In this document: piece by piece, positions 48,828 through 59,143 of the stretch
How the letters are laid out: each line of letters opens with the position of its first letter
Numbering within the stretch: position 1 is the stretch's first letter
Source of the DNA: Rhodospirillales bacterium
GTDB taxonomy: Bacteria > Pseudomonadota > Alphaproteobacteria > Rhodospirillales > Casp-alpha2
Assembly: GCA_017640505.1 (NCBI GenBank)
Contig: JAEPQO010000002.1
Coordinates: 248,001 to 312,000 of the forward strand
Reading direction: 5' to 3'
DNA length: 64,000 bases
The notes under the pieces: generated by a model
The model's input: the letters and a program-made list of their open reading frames with translations, nothing else
The model's database searches: none
What the model was told of the DNA's origin: nothing
Translations under genes and position numbers: made by a program

Positions 48828-49313
48828 TCAGAGTCTGAAATCGGCGTCGTCGTGAACGTTCATGCCGTCGATCATCAGCAACTGCGCTTCGCTTGCACTT
48901 TTCGATGCATAGATATTAGCGACGAATTCCTGTGTGCCGACACGAAACGGCGTCAGGAGACGGGCGTAGGCGTCGCCCTCTTTCCCGTCTAGCTCGTTCC
49001 AGAAATCGGGGAACTGCCCCGAGCTGAGCAAAAAACCGTGGTTCCACTCACTCGTCGGGCGCCAGGCGAGCCCCGGGCATTCATCAATTGTGCAGACGCC
49101 GCCGCCCTGCAGATAGCCGGGGAACGTACCTTCGGACCATTCACCGCCAAGCGGAACCAGCACAGCTTCGTCTGGTCCACCCGGCCGCATCCGGCCGTAT
49201 ACGCAAAGCCGGTTGCAAGCACCTGTCTCAGAGCTGAAGGCCTTGTCGGCCTCCGGGGCTGGCGCATCGAGACCGATACGCCGGCGGTTGATATCGATGA
49301 TCCGGGCCAGCAT
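48828..49313 (-). CDS. Gamma-glutamylcyclotransferase-like (AIG2/GGCT fold) protein
   Basis: 161 residues. Contains the fold's signature loop YGRMRPGG (39-46; family YGxLRxGG), the segment EGTFPGYL, and a Glu in LDGKEGDAYARL (Glu112) where family enzymes keep their catalytic acid. Such enzymes cyclise gamma-glutamyl amines or peptides to 5-oxoproline; others are amine-handling or uncharacterised. The start is uncertain: ATG at 49313 or GTG at 49319. It follows the DUF1467 gene by 14 bases or less and ends at a bidirectional terminator. Substrate unknown. Confidence 0.72.
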   Translation of the reverse strand: MLARIIDINRRRIGLDAPAPEADKAFSSETGACNRLCVYGRMRPGGPDEAVLVPLGGEWSEGTFPGYLQGGGVCTIDECPGLAWRPTSEWNHGFLLSSGQFPDFWNELDGKEGDAYARLLTPFRVGTQEFVANIYASKSASEAQLLMIDGMNVHDDADFRL

Positions 49314-49327
49314 TTCCACGTTGAAGC

Positions 49328-49570
49328 CTATTCCCGGAACGAGATCAGACCGGCGTCGGCAATGAAGTAGAAAATGACCCAGATGATGCCGCTGATCACT
49401 GTGCATACCGCGATCTTGCGCCACATCATCGGTTTGACCGGGGCGCCGGGTTCCTGTCCGGGTTCAAGTTCGTGTTGCTCCGGACGGCGTACGCCGAACG
49501 GCAACGTGATGAACAGGACGAGCCACCAGATGACGACGTAGACGGCCGTTCCGGTTACCCAGTTATCCAT
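49328..49570 (-). CDS. DUF1467 family two-TM protein
   Basis: 80 residues. Two hydrophobic helices (about 4-21 and 48-72) around a short polar loop, with the family feature FITLPFGVR after helix 1. Function unknown. It begins one base after the mce stop and is a constant neighbour of mce in alphaproteobacteria. In those genomes proS-lolC-lolD usually follow; here a GGCT-like gene does. Confidence 0.85.
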   Translation of the reverse strand: MDNWVTGTAVYVVIWWLVLFITLPFGVRRPEQHELEPGQEPGAPVKPMMWRKIAVCTVISGIIWVIFYFIADAGLISFRE

Positions 49571-49571
49571 T

Positions 49572-49976
49572 TCAGGCCTGTTCCAGCTCGACGAGCGTGC
49601 CGCAGAAATCCTTGGGGTGAAGGAACAGCACCGGCTTGCCGTGCGCGCCGATCTTGGGGTCGCCGTCACCCAGCACCCGTGCGCCCTCGGCTTTCATGCG
49701 GTCGCGGGCTTCCAGGATGTCATCGACCTCGTAGCATACGTGATGCATGCCGCCGGACGGGTTCTTGTCCAGAAATGCCTGGATCGGCGAGGCGTCGCCC
49801 AGCGGATGCAGAAGTTCGATTTTGGTATTCGGCAGTTCGACGAAAACCACGGTAACGCCGTGGTCAGGTTCGTCGACCGGGTCCGAGACCTTGGCACCGA
49901 GTGCGCCGCGGTAAACCCCAGCCGCCTGTTCAAGGTCGGGCACGGCAATGGCGACGTGATTAAGTCTTCCTATCAT
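49572..49976 (-). CDS. mce: Methylmalonyl-CoA epimerase
   Basis: 134 residues. Inverts (S)- and (R)-methylmalonyl-CoA, linking propionyl-CoA breakdown to succinyl-CoA. Glyoxalase/VOC fold with two repeats; metal ligands are seen as His7 (LNHVAIA), Glu in TKIELLHP, His in GGMHHVCYEV and Glu in TLVELEQ. Between rnj and DUF1467, the usual place in this class. Confidence 0.94.
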   Translation of the reverse strand: MIGRLNHVAIAVPDLEQAAGVYRGALGAKVSDPVDEPDHGVTVVFVELPNTKIELLHPLGDASPIQAFLDKNPSGGMHHVCYEVDDILEARDRMKAEGARVLGDGDPKIGAHGKPVLFLHPKDFCGTLVELEQA

Positions 49977-50003
49977 CGGTTTCCCTCTTTCAAGCGCGAT
50001 AAG

Positions 50004-51662
50004 CTAAATTCTGATCAGATGAACATCCGTGATCGGCTTTTTGTCAAGTAATCGCCGGAATCCGCGGCGCGCCGCCAATCTGACGGTTTCGGATACTTCC
50101 TCGTCGTCCTGCAGTTGCCGCTTCGAGAGCCTCTCGATGGCATCGTACACATCGTCGGCGACCTGATCGAGGACGGTATCTTCTTCGTCCGGCTCCAGCA
50201 GCCCGGTGGTGGTAATGATCATATCCCCTTGGGGGCGTCCGTCCTTGTTGATGCAGATGGTGACGACGGCCGTCCCATTCCAGAGCCCCTGCACGCGGCT
50301 ACGCATCGCCTCGCCCTGCATGGGGATCATCCGGTTGCCGTCGTACGCCAGCCGCCCGGAAGGAACGTGATCGATGATTTCCGGTGTACCGGGCGCGAGA
50401 CGGATCATGCCGCCGTTCTCGTTGACGATGGCATGCACGACCTGACATTCGCGTGCCAATGCGGCATGGCGCTCCAGATGACGTCGCTCCCCGTGTACGG
50501 GAATCGATATCTGCGGCCGTACGTGCTGATACATCTCGATCAGTTCTTCCTGGTTGGGGTGCCCGGAAACGTGAATGTGCGCGTCCGAGTCTTCGACGAT
50601 ACGGACGCCAAGGCGCGCCAGATTATTCTTCATGGTGCCGATCCCGACCTCGTTGCCCGGAATCACGCGACTTGAGAAGATAACCGTATCCCCCTTGCCC
50701 ATGCTGATACGCGGATGGCTATCAGTAGCAATGCGGGCCAATGCCGCGCGAGGTTCACCTTGTGAGCCGGTGCAGATGATCAGTTGCCGGTCGTCGGGAA
50801 TGAAACCGGACGCCTCTTCATCCAGAAACGGTGCGACGTCGTCCATATAGCCGCAGTTGCGCGCTGCCGTGGTTGTGCGTTGAAGGGACCGGCCGGCCAG
50901 GATGACGTCTCGCCCGCAGGCCTCGGCTGCTTTTGCAACGGTATGCAGGCGTGCGACATTGGTCGCGAAACAGGCTACCGCGACCTTGCCCTCGCATTTG
51001 TCGATGATATCCGTCAGTGCCTTTGCCAGATCGGCCTCTGATCCGGAATGACCGGGTGAAAACACGTTGGTACTGTCGCAGACGATGGCGAGCACGCCGT
51101 CGTCACCAAGGCGGTTGAGCGCCGCTTCGTCGGAAACCTCGCCGATGACCGGATCCGGGTCGAATTTCCAGTCACCGGTATGCAGGATCGTGCCGAGCGG
51201 CGTTTTGATGGCGATACCGTTGGGCTCCGGAATCGAATGGGTCAGCGTAATCAGATCAAGATCGAACGGCCCCACCTTGAACGCACCGTCCAACGGTACT
51301 TCATGCAGTTCCACCTCGTCTCCGAAATCCGTTTCTGAAAGCTTCCGCTTCAGAATCTCCATCGTGAACGGTGTTGCGTAGATCGGGCAGCGTATCCGGT
51401 CCCAAAGATATGGCACCGCACCCAGATGGTCTTCATGCGCGTGCGTCAGAACCAGACCAGCTAGGCGGTCGCGGCGGTCCTCTATGAACGAGGGGTCGGG
51501 TGTGATCAGGTCGACGCCCGGCGGGCTGCCGTCGCCGAACGTCACCCCGAGGTCGATCATCAGCCATGTCGGATCCTTGGGATCGCCGAGACCGTAAAGG
51601 TTCAGGTTCATCCCGATCTCGCCGGCGCCGCCGAGCGGCAGGAAAAGCAGCTCGTCGCTCAT
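50004..51662 (-). CDS. rnj: Ribonuclease J
   Basis: 552 residues. 5'-3' exonuclease and endonuclease of the metallo-beta-lactamase/beta-CASP group, active in rRNA maturation and mRNA decay. Zinc motif H74-x-H76-E77-D78-H79 (THAHEDH), further ligands in LTHSIPEPN and LHTGDWKFD, beta-CASP segments SGHPNQEEL and IPVHGERRH, then the C-terminal domain. The ATG overlaps the coaX stop by four bases. Confidence 0.96.
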   Translation of the reverse strand: MSDELLFLPLGGAGEIGMNLNLYGLGDPKDPTWLMIDLGVTFGDGSPPGVDLITPDPSFIEDRRDRLAGLVLTHAHEDHLGAVPYLWDRIRCPIYATPFTMEILKRKLSETDFGDEVELHEVPLDGAFKVGPFDLDLITLTHSIPEPNGIAIKTPLGTILHTGDWKFDPDPVIGEVSDEAALNRLGDDGVLAIVCDSTNVFSPGHSGSEADLAKALTDIIDKCEGKVAVACFATNVARLHTVAKAAEACGRDVILAGRSLQRTTTAARNCGYMDDVAPFLDEEASGFIPDDRQLIICTGSQGEPRAALARIATDSHPRISMGKGDTVIFSSRVIPGNEVGIGTMKNNLARLGVRIVEDSDAHIHVSGHPNQEELIEMYQHVRPQISIPVHGERRHLERHAALARECQVVHAIVNENGGMIRLAPGTPEIIDHVPSGRLAYDGNRMIPMQGEAMRSRVQGLWNGTAVVTICINKDGRPQGDMIITTTGLLEPDEEDTVLDQVADDVYDAIERLSKRQLQDDEEVSETVRLAARRGFRRLLDKKPITDVHLIRI

Positions 51663-52435
51663 TCCCGGTTCAGTTTGTTGATGGTGTATAGCCCGCGCAG
51701 GGTCAGATCGTTGTCCGTATCATCGATCGACGGGCATGCCGACGTGTACAGCTTCGCCAGCCCGCCGGTCGCGATCACCTTGAGATCGGCAACGTTGAGC
51801 TCCTCGCGAATGCGCGTGATCACGCCTTCGATCATCGAGGCGTAGCCATAGTAGATCCCGGACTGCATAGCGGTGATCGTGTTGGTCCCGATAACCTGGC
51901 GCGGTTTGCCGATGTCGATCCGCGGCAGTTTGGCGGCGGCGCGCTGCAGGGCTTCTAGAGACAAATTGACTCCCGGTGCGATAACACCGCCTTCGTAAGC
52001 GCCCTCGCCGGATACGACGTCGAAGGTTGTCGCAGTTCCGAAGTCAACGACGATTAAGGGGCCGCCATATGTGGCGTGCGCGGAAACGGTGTTCACCAGC
52101 CGGTCGGCGCCAACCTCGCCCGGCCGGTCGACATGGACTTCAATACCGAGTTCGACATTTTCGTCGCCGACAACCAGTGCCGTGCAGTCGAAGTATTTCT
52201 TGGCGAGCGTCCTGAGATCGAACAGGTTTTCCGGCACAACAGTGGCGATGATGACCTCGTCGATGTCGTCGCGGCCGAGGTCTTCGAGCGCCATTAACTG
52301 ACGCAGCCAGACGGCGAGTTCGTCCGCCGTCTTCGCGGTCTTTGCCGCGGCACGCCACTGGCCGACAATCTCGCCGGCGTCGTTGAACACCGCGAATACC
52401 GTGTTGGTGTTGCCGCTGTCGATGGCGAGCAGCAT
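51659..52435 (-). CDS. coaX: Type III pantothenate kinase
   Basis: 258 residues. Phosphorylates pantothenate at the start of CoA synthesis; not feedback-inhibited by CoA, unlike CoaA. ASKHA fold with phosphate loop LLAIDSGNTNTVFAVF, the pantothenate segment GADRLVNTVSAH and VVDFGTATTFDVV. Ends overlapping rnj by four bases and begins directly after birA, so the three genes are one unit. Confidence 0.96.
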   Translation of the reverse strand: MLLAIDSGNTNTVFAVFNDAGEIVGQWRAAAKTAKTADELAVWLRQLMALEDLGRDDIDEVIIATVVPENLFDLRTLAKKYFDCTALVVGDENVELGIEVHVDRPGEVGADRLVNTVSAHATYGGPLIVVDFGTATTFDVVSGEGAYEGGVIAPGVNLSLEALQRAAAKLPRIDIGKPRQVIGTNTITAMQSGIYYGYASMIEGVITRIREELNVADLKVIATGGLAKLYTSACPSIDDTDNDLTLRGLYTINKLNRE

Positions 52436-53218
52436 TCAGCCCTCCTTCGCCGGCGCAAAGTAGACCTCGCCTGCGGCGATCTTACGGATATTGCCGTCCT
52501 GGTTCAGCAGCAATGCACCGTCCTCGGCAATATCTTCGAATACACCCTCGAGCGTTTTGTCGTTGAGGCGGACCGTGATGTCCTTGCCGATCCCCTCGGC
52601 ACGCCATTTCCACTGCTGACGGATCGGCTCGAAACCATCCTCAACCCATTTTGCCGCCCATTCCATGAAGTGACGCGCATAAGCTTCAAGGAAAACGGTA
52701 TCCGGGATCATCTGCCCCTGATCGACGAAGTCGGTGGCCGGGAAAGGTGTATCCTTGGGGTGTGATTTCAGGTTTACGCCGAGGCCGATGATGACGTATT
52801 CGACCGGTTGCCCGGCTTCCGCCTTGGTTTCCAATAGCAGGCCGCCGATCTTGGCGTCGTTCAGCAGGATATCATTGGGCCATTTGAGGCGGCATTCGAA
52901 GCCGGGATCGCAAACCTCGCCCACGGTATCGAACACGGCACAGCCGGTGACGAAACTAAGCTCCGCGGCGCGGGATGCCTGCACGTCCGGGCGGACGATC
53001 AACGAAGAATAGAAATTGCCCTTGGGACTGTCCCAGGTATTGCCGCGTCTTCCCCTGCCCTCGGTCTGCTCACGTGCCCAGATGAGGGTGCCGTCGGGCG
53101 CAGCATCCTCGCCCTGATCGGCAAGCAGACGTGCTTCAGCCATGGTGCTGCCGACGGTCTCAAGCGCGATAAGATTGTAGACCGCCGGTAACCTGGGAGC
53201 CGTTTGCCCCTCGGTCAT
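52436..53218 (-). CDS. birA: Biotin--[acetyl-CoA-carboxylase] ligase
   Basis: 260 residues. Attaches biotin to carboxylases through biotinyl-5'-AMP. Motifs: [11 protein letters not shown] (adenylate loop) and [16 protein letters not shown] (catalytic Lys region). There is no N-terminal helix-turn-helix, so it is a group I ligase that cannot act as a repressor. The start overlaps the nuoN stop by four bases. Confidence 0.95.
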   Translation of the reverse strand: MTEGQTAPRLPAVYNLIALETVGSTMAEARLLADQGEDAAPDGTLIWAREQTEGRGRRGNTWDSPKGNFYSSLIVRPDVQASRAAELSFVTGCAVFDTVGEVCDPGFECRLKWPNDILLNDAKIGGLLLETKAEAGQPVEYVIIGLGVNLKSHPKDTPFPATDFVDQGQMIPDTVFLEAYARHFMEWAAKWVEDGFEPIRQQWKWRAEGIGKDITVRLNDKTLEGVFEDIAEDGALLLNQDGNIRKIAAGEVYFAPAKEG

Positions 53219-54687
53219 CCCGCGAATAGCGCCGCCGCGGCGGCAGCGGCGCTCGAAAGAATGGGAGCCGGATAAACGAAGAAGAGGATCACGATCACCG
53301 ACGTCAGGCCAATGACAAAGGACATTTCGCGCCCGATCGGCGTGTCGAAGTGATCCAGCGGTTCATCGAAGTACATGACCTTGATGATACGCAGGTAATA
53401 GAACGCGCCGATCACGCTGGTCACGACACCGATGATGGCAAGCGCATAGAGCTGCGCATCGACGGCGGCGACGAAAACGTACAGTTTCCCGAAGAAGCCG
53501 GCCAGCGGCGGTATGCCGGCGAGCGAGAACATGAACACGACCAGCGTGGCCGCCAGCATCGGGTTGGTTTTGCCGAGTCCGGCAAGATCGTCGATTCCTT
53601 CGACCATCCGGCCGCCCCGGCGCATGCAGAGGATGCAGGCGAACGTGCCGACGTTCATGACAAGGTAGATCGCGAGATAGACCAGGACGCCCTTGATGCC
53701 CTGCTCGGTGCCGGCGGCGAGGCCGACCAGCGCGTAACCGACATGACCGATCGAGCTGTAGGCCATCAGCCGTTTGATATTGCGCTGGTTGATGGCGGCC
53801 AGCGCGCCAAGCGCCATGGAGAGCACGGACACGACGATAATGATCTGCTGCCAGTGAACCAGCAGGTCACCGAACGGTCCGACCATGACGCGAAGGAACA
53901 ACGCCAGTGCCGCGATCTTGGGAGCAACGGCAAAGAAGGCCGTAACCGGCGTCGGCGCGCCTTCGTAAACGTCCGGCGTCCACATATGGAACGGTACGGC
54001 CGAAACCTTGAACGACAGGCCTGCGAGAATGAACACGATGCCGATGATCAGACCGGTGGACACCTCTTGATCGGACGTGAACAACGTGGCCAGCGCGTCG
54101 AAATTCGTCGTTCCGGCGAACCCGTAGACAAGCGACGCCCCGTAGAGCAACAGGCCCGATGCGACCGCGCCCAGAACGAAGTACTTGAGGCCTGCTTCGG
54201 TGGCCCGGTTGTCGTCGCGTTGGATCGCCGCCATCACGTAGAGTGACAGCGACTGCAGTTCGAGCCCCACGTACAGGCTCACCAGATCGTTAGCCGAAAT
54301 CATCAGCAGCATGCCGAGTGCGGCGAACACGATCAGGATCGGGAATTCGAAGCGCGCAATGTTGTGACGTTCCATGAAATCGCGTGACACGATGATACCG
54401 AGCGCCGCGGCAATCAGGACAAGTGCCTTGCAGAATACGGCGAACTGGTCGGTAACGAACATCCCGGCGAACGTCACGGCGCGTGCGCCGGCAACCGGCA
54501 CCAAGAGGAATATGGCCAGGATCAACGTCACGATCGACAACATCGAGACGATACGGAACGTTGCTTCGTCGTTGTCGCTCAGACCGCCCTTCTGGAAGAC
54601 GCCAAACATCAGCAAGAGCATGATGACGCCCGCCAGGAAAAGTTCCGGCAGCGCGGGGACGATATTGGGCATTTCGGCCATTGGCAT
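53215..54687 (-). CDS. nuoN: NADH-quinone oxidoreductase subunit N
   Basis: 490 residues. One of three antiporter-like proton-pumping subunits of complex I. About 14 TM helices; conserved signature with [17 protein letters not shown] (Glu in TM5) and [20 protein letters not shown] (Lys in TM7). Start ATG has GGAAGAG upstream. Last nuo gene; its stop overlaps birA. Confidence 0.97.
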   Translation of the reverse strand: MPMAEMPNIVPALPELFLAGVIMLLLMFGVFQKGGLSDNDEATFRIVSMLSIVTLILAIFLLVPVAGARAVTFAGMFVTDQFAVFCKALVLIAAALGIIVSRDFMERHNIARFEFPILIVFAALGMLLMISANDLVSLYVGLELQSLSLYVMAAIQRDDNRATEAGLKYFVLGAVASGLLLYGASLVYGFAGTTNFDALATLFTSDQEVSTGLIIGIVFILAGLSFKVSAVPFHMWTPDVYEGAPTPVTAFFAVAPKIAALALFLRVMVGPFGDLLVHWQQIIIVVSVLSMALGALAAINQRNIKRLMAYSSIGHVGYALVGLAAGTEQGIKGVLVYLAIYLVMNVGTFACILCMRRGGRMVEGIDDLAGLGKTNPMLAATLVVFMFSLAGIPPLAGFFGKLYVFVAAVDAQLYALAIIGVVTSVIGAFYYLRIIKVMYFDEPLDHFDTPIGREMSFVIGLTSVIVILFFVYPAPILSSAAAAAAALFAG

Positions 54688-54699
54688 CGGCTCTTCCCC

Positions 54700-56217
54700 C
54701 TATCGGCCGGCAAGCTCGAGCATGCCGCTCTGAGCAAGTGAGGTTTCCACCTGATTGATCAGGTGCTCGACGGATACGTGCATGAAATCGAGGAACGAAG
54801 ACGGGTAGATACCCATCCAGATGGTGATAAACAGCAGCGGCGCGAAAATGGCGATCTCGCGGCGGTTCATGTCCTTGATCTTCATCAGATTTTCTTTTGT
54901 CAGTTCGCCGAAGATGATGCGGCGGTAGAGATAAAGCGTATAGGCAGCGCCGAGGATCACGCCGGTGGCCGCAAACGCGGCAACCCAGGTGTTGGCCTTG
55001 AATGCGCCGACCAGTACCAGCACTTCTCCGACAAACCCGCCGGTTCCCGGCAGACCGACGGAGGCCATGGCGAATACCATGAACGTCAGTGCATAGGCGG
55101 GCATCCGGGAAACGAGTCCGCCGTACGCGGCAATTTCACGTGTGTGGATACGGTCGTAAACGACACCGACCACGAGGAACAGGGCCGCCGAGACGACACC
55201 GTGGGACAGCATCTGGTAGATCGCCCCTTCGATCCCCTGCGTCGTCAACGTGAACGTGCCGATGGTGACAAAGCCCATATGCGCGATCGACGAGTACGCG
55301 ATCAGCTTCTTCATGTCTTCCTGGGCGAGCGCGACCAGCGACGTGTATATCACGGCGACAATGGAGAGCGTATAGATCAGCGGCGTGAAGAACAGGCTTG
55401 CTTCCGGCATCATCGGCAGAGAGAAGCGCAGGAAACCGTATCCGCCGAATTTCAACAGCACGCCGGCCAGGATGACGGAACCCGCGGTCGGTGCTTCGAC
55501 GTGGGCATCGGGCAGCCACGTGTGGACCGGCCACATCGGCACCTTCACCGCGAACGACGCAAAGAACGCCAGCCACATCCATTTCTGGACATCGATCGGG
55601 AAGTCGTACCCCATCAGCTCGATAACGTTCGTGGTGTCGGCGTAGTAATACATGGTCAGCATTGCGACCAGCATCAGCACCGAGCCTAGAAGCGTATACA
55701 GGAACAGCTTGAACGCCGCATAGACGCGTCGCGCGCCGCCCCAAACGCCGATAATAATGAACATCGGGATCAGCACGGCTTCGAAGAAGATGTAGAACAC
55801 GAAGAGGTCGAGCGCGCAGAACATCCCGATCATGAACGTTTCCAGGATCAGGAAGGCGATCATGTATTCTTTCACGCGTTCATTGATCGAGGTCCAGCTG
55901 GCAAGCACGCAAATCGGCGTCAGCAATGTCGTCAGCATTACGAACAGCACGGAGATACCGTCGACGCCCATGTGATACGAGATACCAAAGTCGTCCATCC
56001 AGGCGTACTTTTCGACCCACTGGAAGTCAGCAGTGGTGCGATCGAACGTAAACCACAGCAGCAGCGACAGCAGGAACACGCCGCTGGAAACGAACAGCGC
56101 AACGTTGCGCGCGTTCGAGGCGACGACTTCCGGGTCGTCGTGACGAATGATCAAAATCGCCAGCACGCCGACGAGCGGCGCGAAGGTTAGGATCGTGAGA
56201 AGCGGCAAATCTAACAT
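54700..56217 (-). CDS. nuoM: NADH-quinone oxidoreductase subunit M
   Basis: 505 residues, second antiporter-like subunit. Signature LFYIFFEAVLIPMFIIIG (TM5 Glu) and VKVPMWPVHTWLPDAHVEAPT (TM7 Lys). Follows nuoL by seven bases and is followed by nuoN after 12 bases. Confidence 0.97.
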   Translation of the reverse strand: MLDLPLLTILTFAPLVGVLAILIIRHDDPEVVASNARNVALFVSSGVFLLSLLLWFTFDRTTADFQWVEKYAWMDDFGISYHMGVDGISVLFVMLTTLLTPICVLASWTSINERVKEYMIAFLILETFMIGMFCALDLFVFYIFFEAVLIPMFIIIGVWGGARRVYAAFKLFLYTLLGSVLMLVAMLTMYYYADTTNVIELMGYDFPIDVQKWMWLAFFASFAVKVPMWPVHTWLPDAHVEAPTAGSVILAGVLLKFGGYGFLRFSLPMMPEASLFFTPLIYTLSIVAVIYTSLVALAQEDMKKLIAYSSIAHMGFVTIGTFTLTTQGIEGAIYQMLSHGVVSAALFLVVGVVYDRIHTREIAAYGGLVSRMPAYALTFMVFAMASVGLPGTGGFVGEVLVLVGAFKANTWVAAFAATGVILGAAYTLYLYRRIIFGELTKENLMKIKDMNRREIAIFAPLLFITIWMGIYPSSFLDFMHVSVEHLINQVETSLAQSGMLELAGR

Positions 56218-56224
56218 TCTGTCC

Positions 56225-58189
56225 TCAAGACCCTTTCGTGAACATGTACCAGCTCACCAGCGCGGCGATACCGATCAGCATGGCGAAGGCATAGTGATAG
56301 AGGTAGCCGGTCTGCAGCGCTGAGACGCGACGTGCCATGACGCGTACGGCGCTGGAAACACCGTCCGGGCCGCAGCCGTCGATCAGCGCACCGTCGCCGC
56401 CCTTCCAGAGGCCGCGGCCAATGGCAAATGCAGGACGAACAAAGAGCTTGTCGTAAAGCTCGTCGAAGTACCATTTGTTGAGCAAGAACTGGTATACGCC
56501 CTGGAACCTAGCTGCGATCATCGGCGGTATATCCGGCCGCTTGATGTAAAGAACCCAGGCGGTGCCGATGCCGATGGCGCCGACGATCAGAGGTGAGTAC
56601 TTGACCAGCGCCGGCACGTGGTGGGCATTTTCAAGCGCCTGGTGGTGCGGCAGCATCAGGATGGCGTCGCCCCAGAAGTTCGCCATGCCATCGCCCACGA
56701 ACAGGCTATACGGCACGTAACCGGCGGCGACGGCGCCAAGCGCCAGCACCAGCAGCGGAATAATCATCACCTTCGGACTTTCGTGCACGTGCGCGAGTGT
56801 CTTTTCGTCGGCACGTGACGTGCCGTGGAACGTCATGAACAGCAGACGCCAGGAATAGAACGCGGTCAGCAGCGCGGCCAGCAGTCCCATCACAAAGGCA
56901 TACTGTCCGACACCCGAGTGTGCGGCGTAAGCGGCTTCAAGCACGATATCCTTGGAGAAGAAGCCGGCGAACGGCGGCACGCCGGCCAGTGCCAGCGAGC
57001 CGATCCACATCAGCGCGTACGTCACCGGGATCATCTTCCAGATGCCGCCCATCTTGCGCATGTCCTGCTCGTCCGACATGGCGTGGATCACGGAACCGGC
57101 GCCAAGGAACAGCAGCGCCTTGAAGAAACCGTGCGTCATCAGGTGGAAGATCCCGGCCGAGTAAGCGGACACGCCGCAGGCAAAGAACATGTAACCCAAC
57201 TGCGAGCACGTCGAATATGCGATCACGCGCTTGATGTCGTTCTGCACGCAACCGATCGTCGCCGCGAAGATCGCGGTCGAGGCGCCGACCACGGTGACGA
57301 CATCCAGGGCCGTCTGCGAATATTCGAACATCGGCGACAGGCGCGCGACCATGAAGACGCCCGCCGTGACCATCGTCGCGGCATGGATCAGGGCTGACAC
57401 GGGGGTCGGGCCTTCCATCGCGTCCGGCAGCCACGTGTGCAGGCCGAGCTGCGCCGATTTGCCCATGGCGCCGACGAACAGCAACAGGCAAATGATCGTC
57501 ATGGCATGGAAGTCGACGCCGAACACGTTGAGGATCGCATCTTTCTGCCCGGGCACGGAATCGAAGATCGTATCCAGGTGAATGGTGTCGAACAGCACGA
57601 ACGTCGCGAAAATCCCCAGCGCGAAGCCGAAGTCGCCGACACGGTTGACGACGAACGCCTTGATCGCGGCCGCGTTGGCGCTCGGGCGCTTGTACCAGAA
57701 GCCGATCAGCAGGTAACTCGCGAGACCGACGCCTTCCCAGCCGAAGAACATCTGCACCAGGTTGTCGGCGGTGATGAGCATCAGCATCATGAAGGTGAAG
57801 AGGCTCAGATAGCACATGAAGCGCGGCACCGACGGATCGTGATGCATGTAGCCGACGGAATAGATGTGGACCATCGCCGACACGGTGCAGACGACGATCA
57901 TCATCACGGACGTCAACGTATCGACCTTCAGCGCCCAGGAAAGCTCGAACGAGCCCGACGCGATCCAGGTAAAGAGTTCCGTCGTACGTGCGTTGCCGTT
58001 AAGACCGACGTCAAAGAAGATCACAACGGCCAGCAGCGCGGAGATAACCAGCAGCCCGCAAGTCACCACTTGCGAGGCGAGATCGAGCGTGTGCTTGCGG
58101 TGCTTGTCGGCGTCGATGCTGGCGAACACCATGACACCGGCGATAATCGAGCCGACGAGCGGCAGAAATACGAGGATTGTCTCGATCAT
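56225..58189 (-). CDS. nuoL: NADH-quinone oxidoreductase subunit L
   Basis: 654 residues, the most distal antiporter-like subunit, with the long lateral helix at the C-terminal end. Motifs: MFFGWEGVGLASYLLIGFW (TM5 Glu) and KSAQLGLHTWLPDAMEGPTPVSALIHAATMV split over TM7-8. Normal family length, complete. Confidence 0.97.
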   Translation of the reverse strand: MIETILVFLPLVGSIIAGVMVFASIDADKHRKHTLDLASQVVTCGLLVISALLAVVIFFDVGLNGNARTTELFTWIASGSFELSWALKVDTLTSVMMIVVCTVSAMVHIYSVGYMHHDPSVPRFMCYLSLFTFMMLMLITADNLVQMFFGWEGVGLASYLLIGFWYKRPSANAAAIKAFVVNRVGDFGFALGIFATFVLFDTIHLDTIFDSVPGQKDAILNVFGVDFHAMTIICLLLFVGAMGKSAQLGLHTWLPDAMEGPTPVSALIHAATMVTAGVFMVARLSPMFEYSQTALDVVTVVGASTAIFAATIGCVQNDIKRVIAYSTCSQLGYMFFACGVSAYSAGIFHLMTHGFFKALLFLGAGSVIHAMSDEQDMRKMGGIWKMIPVTYALMWIGSLALAGVPPFAGFFSKDIVLEAAYAAHSGVGQYAFVMGLLAALLTAFYSWRLLFMTFHGTSRADEKTLAHVHESPKVMIIPLLVLALGAVAAGYVPYSLFVGDGMANFWGDAILMLPHHQALENAHHVPALVKYSPLIVGAIGIGTAWVLYIKRPDIPPMIAARFQGVYQFLLNKWYFDELYDKLFVRPAFAIGRGLWKGGDGALIDGCGPDGVSSAVRVMARRVSALQTGYLYHYAFAMLIGIAALVSWYMFTKGS

Positions 58190-58194
58190 GCGGC

Positions 58195-58506
58195 TCAGCC
58201 CTTCATCATGTTGACGTCTTCAACGGCGATGGAGCCGCGATTACGGAAAAAGACCACCAGGATCGCGAGGCCAATGGCGGCCTCGGCGGCGGCCACAGTC
58301 AGCACCAGCATGGCGAAGATCTGACCGACGAGATCGCCCAGATGCGTCGAGAACGCGACCAGGTTGATGTTGACGGCCAGCAGCATCAGTTCGACCGACA
58401 TCAGGATGATAATGACGTTCTTCCGGTTCAGGAAGATGCCGAAGATGCCGAGCACGAAGAGGATCGCGGCGACCGTCAGATAGTGTCCAAGACCGATTTC
58501 AAGCAT
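58195..58506 (-). CDS. nuoK: NADH-quinone oxidoreductase subunit K
   Basis: 103 residues, three TM helices. Part of the proton path between the quinone site and the antiporter subunits; the membrane Glu in [11 protein letters not shown] and the Glu in [11 protein letters not shown] are present. Overlaps nuoJ by one base. Confidence 0.97.
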   Translation of the reverse strand: MLEIGLGHYLTVAAILFVLGIFGIFLNRKNVIIILMSVELMLLAVNINLVAFSTHLGDLVGQIFAMLVLTVAAAEAAIGLAILVVFFRNRGSIAVEDVNMMKG

Positions 58507-59117
58507 CAGATACCCTTTCCGATCTCGACGTCGCGCAACTTCACCGATTCCTTCGGATCGCGCATGACCTGATCATGGATGCGCTGCTTGTGTACGCCCG
58601 GCCGGCGACGGTGCGTCAGCACGATGGCGCCAATCATCGCGACCAGCAGCACCATGCCTGCCGCCTGGAACAGATAGATGTACTTTGTGTACATGATCTG
58701 GCCGATGGCATGCGTATTGGTGATCTGATCGGGTGAAGGTGTGGGCGCCGCCGCCAGTCCCGCAGCTTCGGGCGCAAACGTCCAGGCGCCGACCGCAAAT
58801 ACGAGCTCCATGAACAGAATAACGCCGATCAGCGCCCCGACCGGCAGATACTGCAGGAAGCCTTGGCGCATTTCGACGAAGTTGATGTCGAGCATCATGA
58901 CGACGAACATGAACAATACGGCCACCGCGCCGACATAGACGACCACCAGGATCATTGCCAGGAACTCGGCGCCCATCAGCACGAACAGCCCCGCTGCGTT
59001 GAAAAACGCGAGGATCAGGAACAGCACCGAGTGCACAGGGTTGCGCGCCGAAATCACGAGGACGCCCGAGGCGACCGCGACCGCGGCAAACATGTAAAAT
59101 GCAAACGCCTGTATCAT
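58506..59117 (-). CDS. nuoJ: NADH-quinone oxidoreductase subunit J
   Basis: 203 residues, five TM helices. The broken TM3 segment [17 protein letters not shown] contains the conserved Tyr-x-Gly-Ala motif near the quinone-coupled proton path. Start ATG at 59117, 26 bases after nuoI. Confidence 0.97.
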   Translation of the reverse strand: MIQAFAFYMFAAVAVASGVLVISARNPVHSVLFLILAFFNAAGLFVLMGAEFLAMILVVVYVGAVAVLFMFVVMMLDINFVEMRQGFLQYLPVGALIGVILFMELVFAVGAWTFAPEAAGLAAAPTPSPDQITNTHAIGQIMYTKYIYLFQAAGMVLLVAMIGAIVLTHRRRPGVHKQRIHDQVMRDPKESVKLRDVEIGKGI

Positions 59118-59143
59118 ATAACCCCCAAATACACCCCGTCCCC

